From: Cochliopodium minus
Taxonomy: Eukaryota > Discosea > Himatismenida > Cochliopodiidae
Direction of reading: 5' to 3'
Assembly (NCBI GenBank): GCA_024220525.1
Contig: JAMYWO010000150.1
Span: 40,043-78,639 of the forward strand
DNA length: 38,597 nt
This document shows positions 31,596 through 38,597 of this stretch, in pieces. The notes beneath the pieces are model-generated. The model was given only the letters and a program-made list of their open reading frames with translations. It did no database searches and had not been told where the DNA came from. Position numbers and translations under genes: made by a program. Position 1 is the first letter of the stretch; every line of letters starts with the position of its first letter.

Positions 31596-33546
31596 TCACT
31601 GATAAACACTACATTTTCCGAAAGGTTCGCAAATTAAATAAGAGTTGTCATTGTAGATGATTGGAACATAGTCAGGGTTTTCAAGTGGAACTGTCCATTC
31701 CAAAACTTTCAAAAAAAAATAAAAAAAATAAAATAAATTAAAAATAAAATAAATTAAAAATTAAAAATTAAAAATTAAAAATTAAAAATTAAAAATAAAT
31801 AAATTAAAAAAATAATTATTTACTTCCGCTGTTAATGTTGTAAGAAGATAAATTGTATGAAGATACAATAAGACTGTCATTTGCAATAAAGCCGTGGGAA
31901 GTAACAAAGTTGGTTACATTCCAGTTAAGAACTCCGGTGGAAGGATGAAAGGAGCTAATTCCACATGGTCCAGATGACAAAGAAACAACCAAGTTTTCTT
32001 TGTTGCCTCCCAACAAGAAAATTCCTATTAGTCCTTTAAAAAATATTTTCCACACTTCTTCATTATGATAAGTATCATGAGCAATGAGATAGGCTACAAA
32101 ATTTTTTTATTTTTTTTGTAAATTTTTTTTTGTAAATTTGTTTCATTTTTTAAAATTATTTTTTATTTGTTTCATTTTTTATTTGTTTCATTTTTTAAAA
32201 TAATTTTTTTTATTTTTTATTTTTTATGGTTTATTTTTTTTATTTTTAATTTGTTAATTTTATTTTTATTTTTATTTTTATTTTTTATTTATTTTTTATT
32301 TTTTATTTTTTATTTTTTTTAAAATAATTTTTACATCCATTGAATGGATTCTCGCATGTCAAGAAATAGACAATGGAATCTATCATGATGACTTTGTCGA
32401 CTGTTGAAATGGTGCTGCTGATTGAATTGTTACTCAAAAAACTTCCGTTCAATGCATCAAAAATAAATAAAGAGGTGCTAAAAAAAAATGAAAATAAATA
32501 AATAAAAATAAAAATAAAATAAAAAGAATGAAATTATTTCAAATAATAAACTCATTTCCAAAATTTAAACGGTAAAATTATTGAAAATTGTTTTTTTTGC
32601 CTGTAAAATTGATAATCTCTTACAACCAAAAATATTTTGGTTGAATCTTCGTTAAGGAGGGGGTTGTTGAACTTGTAGTAGCGAAGTGAGTTGTCCAAGG
32701 TGTAGTTCCACATTTGTGATGCATTATTTCCGTTGAAGCAGTACTGTGTGAAGGAAGTTTCAGTGTATCCGTAAAAATAGATATTTTTATTGAATCCGAC
32801 CAAAATATCAGAGAAATGATAAAAATCTCTTGAAGATATGATTTCTATAAAGAATAAAAAAATTAATTTAAAAAAATAATTTTAAAATAATCTTTAAAAT
32901 CAATTTAAAAAATCTTTAAAACCTTGTTTCAAGTATAAATTGTACTTTGTTGTGTCGTACATGTTTAAGCTGAAAACAAATCCTTTTTCCGGAGTGATTT
33001 GTTGAGTGATGGTGTAGAGATATCTTGTTGTTACTGCCATTGATTGGATTGATTCTCCCGATGTCAGATTGATGAATGATTTCACTTGATATAATTAAAT
33101 AAAAGGAAATTTAATTTAAGAAATTACTAGTGTTGATTGAATATTGAAAGGAATGATTTCAACATAATCCAATAATAAATTATTTCCAACTTCAAAATAT
33201 AATAAAATAAATGGATGAAACAGTTTGATTCCAAAATGTTTGTTATATTTTATAGAATATAGGATCTGTGAATTTATAAGATCTTACAATTAAATTTTTG
33301 ATCCAATATTTCGAAATAATTGTTTGTAGGTGAAGCCATATATAAGATAAAATCTCCATTATTCCCAACCAATGATTTACCAACGTTTGTTGAAGTATTG
33401 AATACGATGGAGGGAGTTTTATCAGAAAGATATGGAGCATTTCTGGAATTTTGAGAATCAAATCCTTTCATCGTCCAACCAATATTTTGGAAATTGTACG
33501 AAAGGAAAAGAAGGAAAAAATGAAGGAATATCAGCTTCAAATTCAT
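31596..33546 (-). CDS. Secreted PQQ-like beta-propeller protein, copy 1
   Basis: Exons 33546-33288, 33084-32923, 32844-32601, 32477-32335, 32093-31824, 31705-31596 give 1188 bases, 395 aa. A signal peptide (LIFLHFFLLFLSYNF) leads into IGWTMKGFDSQNSRNAPYLS, the W..G....N.p opening of quinoprotein-dehydrogenase-like propellers, followed by repeated strands (FILYMASPTNNYFEIL, RYLYTITQQITPEKG, SGPCGISSFHPSTGVLNW). No enzyme cofactor residues are apparent, so a structural or binding role outside the cell or in a vacuole is most likely. The protein is ~80% identical by eye to the next gene to the right, same strand, with the same six-exon structure. The intron after exon 3 begins GC here (32600) but GT in the copy. 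Confidence 0.85.
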
Positions 33547-33609
33547 TCTATTTTGGTTTCAATTTTATTTTTATTTTATTTTCACTGAAATTTTTTTTAT
33601 TTTTTGTAA

Positions 33610-35275
33610 TCACTGATAAATACTGCATTTTCTAAAAGGTTCGCAAATTAAATAAGAGTTGTCATTGTAGATGATTGGAACATAGTCAGGGTTTTCAAGT
33701 GGGACTGTCCATTTCAAATCTTTCAAAATAAAATAAAAAAAATAAAATGAAATAAAAAATAAATAAATTAAAAAATAAAAAATAATTATTTACTTCCGCT
33801 GTTAATGTTGTAAGAAGATAAATTGAATGAAGAAACTATTAGACTGTCATTAGAGATAAATCCTTTGGAAGATATGACATTAGTGATGTTCCAGTTAATG
33901 ATTCCAGTGGAAGGTTGAATGGAACTGATCATACAAGGAGGTCCAGATTGAATGGAAACAATCAGATTGTTTCTATTAGCTGCCAATAAGAAAACACCGA
34001 TCCATTCATCAAAGAAAATTTTCCATAATTCTTGGTTATGATAAGTATCATGTGCAATAACATAAGCTATTTAAAATTTAAAATTATTTTAATTTTTTTA
34101 ATTTTTTTTGTTATTTTTACAAATTTTTTTTTAAATAATTTTTACATCCATTCCATTGGTTTTGACAAGCTACAAAATAAATGATGGAATCTATCATTAT
34201 TACTCTATCTACAGTGGAAATGGTGCTGCTGATAGAACTGTGACTCAAAAAACTTCCATTCACTGCATCAAAAATAAATAAAGAGGTGCTAAATAAAGAT
34301 GAAAATAAAATAAAAAAGGAATCATTTAATTCTTTTAAAATTCTTTTTACCTGTAAGTTTGATAATCTCTAATAACCAAAAATAATTTAGTTGAATCTTC
34401 GTTAAGGAGTAGATTATTAAACTTAAAGTATTGGTTGGAGTTGTCCATTGAGTATTTCCAAATGAGGGATGTGTTATTTCCGTTGAAGCAGTATTGAACA
34501 AATAATTTTTCGTTGCACAAATAAAAATATAAATTGTTATTGGGTCCAATCAAAATATCAGAGAAATGATAAAATTCTTTGGGAGAAGTTAAGATTTCTT
34601 TTCAAAAGATAAAATTAATAATCTTTAAAATCAATTTAAAAAAATCTTTTAAACCTTGTTTCAAGTATAAATTGTACTTTGTTGTGTCGTACATGTTTAA
34701 GCTGAAAACAAATCCTTTTTCTGGAGTGATTTTTTGGGTGATGGTGTAGAGATATCTTTGAGTAGCTGCCATTGATTGGATTGATTCTCCCGATGTCAGA
34801 TTTATAAATGATTTCGCTGAATAATTTAAAATTAAAGAATTAAATAAAAAATAATCAAAGGAAATCAAGGGAAGTTAATATTAAAATCAATGATCTTACA
34901 ATTAAATTATTTCATCTTCAAAATATAATAAAATAAAAGGATGAAACAGTTTGATTCTAAAATGTTTGTTATATTTTATAGAATATAGGATCTGTGAATT
35001 TATAAGATCTTACAATTAAATTTTTGATCCAATATTTCGAAATAATTGTTTGTAGGTGAAGCCATATATAAGATAAAATCTCCATTATTCCCAACCAATG
35101 ATTGAACAACGTTTGTTGAAGTATTGAAAACGATGGAGGGAGTTTTATCCGAAAGATATGGAGCATTCTTGGTATGTTGAGGATCAAATCCTTTCATCGT
35201 CCAACCAATATTTTGGAAATTGTACGAAAGGAAAAGAAGGAGGATGATATAAATTGTGATCCTGAAGCTTTTCAT
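33610..35275 (-). CDS. Secreted PQQ-like beta-propeller protein, copy 2
   Basis: Exons 35275-35014, 34816-34655, 34597-34351, 34288-34146, 34066-33794, 33719-33610 give 1197 bases, 398 aa. Signal peptide ITIYIILLLFLSYNF, then IGWTMKGFDPQHTKNAPYLS and the same series of propeller strands as copy 1, ending DNSYLICEPFRKCSIYQ. Exon borders and phases match copy 1 throughout. Intron 1 is also conserved between the copies for about 70 bases before the shared donor, so the duplication or a later conversion event is recent. The gap between the two genes is only 63 bases. Function unknown; secretion is inferred from the signal peptide and the many NxS/T sites. Confidence 0.87.
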
Positions 35276-35577
35276 CTTTTATTTTTGTTGGTTTTAGAAT
35301 TTTTTTCTCAATTTTTATTTTAATATTTTTAATTATAAGGTTTAAAAAACTCGGAGTCTCAGTTTATATTTTTTAAATAATAATCAACTTATAGTTTTGC
35401 TTCTTTGAAATATATATCTCATCAAGATTAAGAAATGATTGTAATTCTAATCAATCTTATTAACATTAATTTACAATTAATAAAGAAATCAAAGAAAGAT
35501 ATATATTTTGAAATTCTCAAAATTAATTTTTAATTGTATTTGTTTGTTAAATCATTTGAAAAAAATTGATGATAAGA
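35276..35577. other. Intergenic region
   Basis: 302 bases between the start of propeller copy 2 and the stop of the ferlin gene, both minus. It should hold the propeller promoter and the ferlin 3' end. It has a GATATATATT-like AT stretch but nothing I can name. Confidence 0.4.
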
Positions 35578-37075
35578 TTAAAAAATTTTGCATCCATCAC
35601 AGCAACAACAGCATTTTGCACAACAAACTATCGAAAAAAAAAAGAAATTAAATCATTAAAAAAAAAAAAATTAAAAAGAAGAATAGTCGTAGTACCATTG
35701 GTGAGCATTTTGTCAACTCTGAAAGGATTAAAACTTGTTTTAGGTCTATTAGGGAGATCCAAAGGATTAGGAGGAGATCTAAAAAAAAAAAAGTTTTAAA
35801 AATCAAAAAATAAAAAATAAAAAATAAAAAATTGATCGAAATAATTAATTAATTTATCAAAAAAAATTATTTAAAAATTAATTTTATTTACCTCCCAATA
35901 CCAACAGGATTCAAGTTTGCTTCACTCTCTGTCAAAATAGTGAGTTCAAATTGAAGTTTACCTTGAGGACCTTCATAATTAGGGTGGTACTAATATTAAA
36001 AAAAAAAAAATGTAAATATTAAAAAATGTATTTAAAAAATTAAAAAATTGACAAATTAAAATTAATAAAATTTGAATTATTTCTTTTTTTTTTACCATGC
36101 TGACAAATTGCTTTTCGAGGTCGGTTTTGGATTCTTGTCCAAGAACAAACTTTTTGTAGGCTTGGTCACACAATTTTTTCAAATTAAAATTGGCTTCACA
36201 AATAGCGTCATTGGGAGCAATGACATCTTTGTCCCACATTTGGACTGAAAAATAAAACATTAATTTATTTTATTTATTTTATTTATCAAATTTATTTTAT
36301 TTATCAAATTTATTTTATTTATCAAATTTATTTTATTTATTTTTATTTTTATTTTTATTTTTATTTTTATTTATATTTTTATTTTTATTTTTATTTTTTA
36401 TAATACCTTTGAGTCTTGGGTGGGCAGTTGGAAGAGTCATTCTGAAAACCATTCTCCAATTGAACAAAGCTTTTCCATCTTCACATCTTTTAATTTTAAC
36501 AAATTTCAAACAAATTTTCAAAAAAAAATAATTAAATAAAATCAAAAAAACCGAAATAAATAAGCAATTAAATTTTTGAAAAATAAATCAAGAAATAAAT
36601 ATTCTAATAAATTACCTCCAATGAATATCTGTCTTTTGGGGTTTGGAAACTCCCTCTATGTAGGCAGAAATAAAAACATCCGACATTTTGTTGGAAATCA
36701 AATTTTTTTCTGATTTTGTAAAATAAAAATATATAATTTAAAAAACGAATAAAAATAATTAAAAAATAATAAAAAAAATGATTTTTCAAATAAAATAAAT
36801 TAATTTTTTTTTTTTTACCATCTCTAAATGCAACATCTTTGGTGTCCCAAATAATCAAACGAACTGATATTTTTTTTTGATTTATTAAAAAAGATGAATA
36901 AAAAAATGAATAAATTAATTTAAAATTAATTAATTTGATTTTACCTTCAAAGACTTGGGGAGGAGGAGGGAGGATGTTGACGAGAGGGTTTTGTTGTGCT
37001 TGTTCTTGAGTCAAGATGTCCACCCACATGGTGAGTTTACCTTGTGGATTAGATGAACTAGGGTTCCAAAGGGTT
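35578..37075 (-). CDS. Ferlin, exons 27-34 (3' part; continues from 5837)
   Basis: Eight exons: 37075-36945, 36863-36819, 36709-36616, 36486-36407, 36244-36096, 35989-35892, 35778-35696, 35627-35578. The first opens RTLWNPSSSNPQGKLTMWVD once its split codon is joined to the PIES end at 5837, just as in other ferlins. Then come the proline patch ILPPPPQVFE and the last C2 domain (VRLIIWDTKDVAFRD, MSDVFISAYIEG, DIHWRCEDGKALFNWR, VQMWDKDVIAPND). The ferlin C-terminal NPLDLPNRPKTSFNPF box follows. Instead of the usual single transmembrane helix after that box, the last exon ends NVCCAKCCCCCDGCKIF: eight cysteines in 15 residues, a likely S-acylation anchor. There is no hydrophobic segment. As a separate gene it would have no start. 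Confidence 0.92.
36255..36397. repeat. TTTTATTTAT / CAAATTTATTTTATTTAT array in a ferlin intron
   Basis: Simple T-rich repeat with three to four 18-base CAAATTTATTTTATTTAT units at 36285-36330, shared with 14605-14640, then TTTTTA units. Confidence 0.8.
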
Positions 37076-37134
37076 CTAAAAATTATTTAATTAAAAAAAA
37101 TTACCAAATATAAAAATAAAAAATAAAAAAAAAA

Positions 37135-37224
37135 ATAAAAATAAAATGAAAATAAAATAAAAAATAAAAAATAAAAAATAAAAAATAAAAAATAAAAAAT
37201 AAAAAATAAAAAATAAAAAATAAA
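37135..37224. repeat. AAAAAAT array at the right edge of piece D
   Basis: Tandem AAAAAAT units in the ferlin intron upstream of exon 27. The left edge of piece C (5550-5640) has the same array, as expected if the two edges flank one unassembled repeat. Confidence 0.85.
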
Positions 37225-37225
37225 N
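37225..37225. other. Single-N assembly joint D/E
   Basis: One N between the ferlin intron (minus) and an open LCAT-like exon (plus). Both genes are cut here. Confidence 0.8.
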
Positions 37226-38597
37226 ATCTCAATTTCCCAGAAACTGTCTTTTGGCAGCTCTGACCATTGATGAAAACTTTAATCCTCCAAAAGGAGTATC
37301 TTTTTTGTTACCAAACAACACAAGTCCTATTTCAGTGTTGGGTAAACAAAAATTTTTAAAAAATAAATAAATTTTAACATCTTATTGACTTCGTTATTCA
37401 GGACCAATGCTTCCTTCTGTTGCAACTTTTTTCTTGAAAGCAGAATCAAAGGGTTATCAATACGGAAAAGATCTCTTCATTTTACCTTACATTTGGCCTG
37501 TTGCACTTCACCTTCAAAACTATACTCAAAACTTTAAATCAACAATTGAGATGTTGAGTAAAAATAACGGAAATGAAAAAGTGGTTATTGTTGGAAATAG
37601 TGAAGGAACTTTGGCAATTAATTTTGGTATTTATTTTTTTATTAGAGATATTTTTTGATTGAAATTGGATAAATATATTGATAATTTTAATTTATTTTGA
37701 AGGGATGCAAAAGTTGGGAGATCATTGGAGGTAAAATTGATATTTATTTTACTTTGAATTTTTTTTATTATTATTTTTAATCCCAATAAATGTTTAGTGA
37801 ACAATATGTTGGGAAAGTAAAAATAAATTGAAATTAAAATTTAATTATTATAACTTGTGAAAAAGATTTTTTTAACAGCAAATTGCGCAAGTGGAGGGCA
37901 ATCTTCAGGCATGGTTTTCACTGTTACTCCTCAAGACTATTGCACCATTGGGGAACCATTAGTAGCAAGATCGAGTATTTGGTACAACGTGACAAAATAT
38001 TGGACTGGAAATTGGCAATTTTTACCTTGTAAAATTAATTAAAAAAAATTAAAGAAAATTTAAAAATAATTAAAAATAAAAAAAAAATTTTGCTTTATTT
38101 CTAGATCCAACTGTTTATGGAGATACACCTCTGGTAATTACACCAAAAAGAAATTACACCTCACAAGATTGGAAACAATTTATAATTGACTCAAACAACA
38201 ACGAAACTTACTCTAATTTAAAAATATCCGCTATTCAAAATTTCTTTGACAATTACAATTTCTCCATTGGTCCTCCTTCAAGTGTGGAAGTTTATGGATT
38301 GATAGGAGAACAAAGTAAAAATTTATAAAAAACTTCATTTTTATTTTTCAAATAAAAAACAACAATAATCAAAAAATATTTAAAAATTTAAAAATAAAAA
38401 ATTATTTAATAATTAAAAATAAAAAATTTGACATTTTAGTAAAAACTTCTTTTGCTGGTATCTATTCAACTTCTGACGCTTCTGACGTAATCTTTGCTAA
38501 AAAAATAATTAAAAAAAAATTTTTTTGACATTTATTTGTAGGCTCCTATCATGACCCAAGAAAGTGGAGATGGTGACGAAGATTTGAAGGGTGCCCT
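37226..38597 (+). CDS. LCAT/PLA2G15-like lipase, main part (continues at 15359-15500)
   Basis: Alpha/beta-hydrolase of the lecithin:cholesterol acyltransferase / lysosomal phospholipase A2 group. Exons: 37226-37341 (opens in mid-gene), 37402-37626, 37703-37730, 37798-37816, 37866-38028, 38105-38314, 38440-38486, 38542-38597; with the last exon completed at 15359-15500 the phases close. Landmarks: NCLLAALTIDENFNPPKGV, SKGYQYGKDLFILPYIWPV, the nucleophile elbow VVIVGNSEGTLAINF (serine present, but GHSxG changed to GNSEG), ARSSIWYNVTKYWTGNW, ITPKRNYTSQDWKQFI, VYGLIGEQ and ESGDGDEDLKGAL, which carries the acid residue. The catalytic histidine region at the very end shows no histidine. N-terminal exons with the signal peptide are missing to the left. 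The piece ends inside an exon at the window edge. Confidence 0.9.

Noticed and set aside
33243-35187. Duplicate minus-strand frames starting MILKIPEMLHI and MILNIPRMLHI
   Set aside because: They are another frame of the two propeller first exons; the signal-peptide frame with W-G-N repeats is the coding one.
35578-37075. A separate copine-like or single-C2 gene at the right end
   Set aside because: It has no start, carries the ferlin-specific NPQGxLxMWVDIL, PPPP and RPxTSFxPF segments, and completes the ferlin of piece C in phase.

Overview
The window is AT-rich nuclear DNA from an intron-dense, probably amoeboid, protist. Genes are small, on both strands, and cut by many short GT-AG introns (mostly 40-250 bases, usual donor GTAAA, often filled with A/T homopolymers or TTTTA-type repeats). 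The standard code fits: TAA, TAG and TGA all end good reading frames. Families seen include an Ariadne RBR ligase, ferlin, Ras, RCC1, PEX11, ERI1-type exonuclease, sirtuin, F-box, LIM and GLUG surface proteins. I cannot name the species.

The sequence is five pieces joined by single Ns at 4476, 5549, 15358 and 37225. Call them A (1-4475), B (4477-5548), C (5550-15357), D (15359-37224) and E (37226-38597). Gene continuity says the pieces are printed in reverse order and that the true + strand order is E-D-C-B-A. First, the LCAT-like gene of E runs into the start of D, and the last 21 bases of the window equal the 21 bases after the N at 15358. Second, the ferlin gene (minus) leaves the left end of C and resumes, in phase, at the right end of D. 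Third, a GLUG beta-helix membrane protein (minus) has its signal-peptide exon in A, middle exons in B and C-terminus in C. I therefore list these three genes as parts and cross-refer them.

Layout as printed. A: GLUG exon 1 (-), RBR ligase (+), macro-domain gene without its 3' end (+). B: GLUG middle exons (-). C: ferlin (-), degenerate Ras-like gene (+), GLUG 3' part (-), ankyrin fragment (-). D: LCAT last exon (+), F-box protein (+), LIM protein (-), PEX11 (+), StrG-like dioxygenase (+), Ras GTPase (+), nine-finger RanBP2-type protein (+), ERI1-like exonuclease (+), short-chain dehydrogenase (-), sirtuin (-), Sel1-repeat protein (+), tRNA-Cys (-), RCC1 protein (-), two tandem PQQ-like propeller proteins (-), ferlin 3' exons (-). 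E: LCAT-like lipase (+).

The genes look like ordinary housekeeping, signalling and surface genes; I see no operon-like system, virus or transposon. The most striking points are the shuffled scaffold, many micro-exons of 5-16 bases placed inside conserved motifs, and a ferlin whose usual C-terminal membrane anchor is replaced by a cysteine cluster. All exon borders come from reading by eye, checked by phase; for the ferlin, RBR, sirtuin, RCC1, SDR, Ras, dioxygenase, F-box and both propeller genes the summed exons divide exactly by three.
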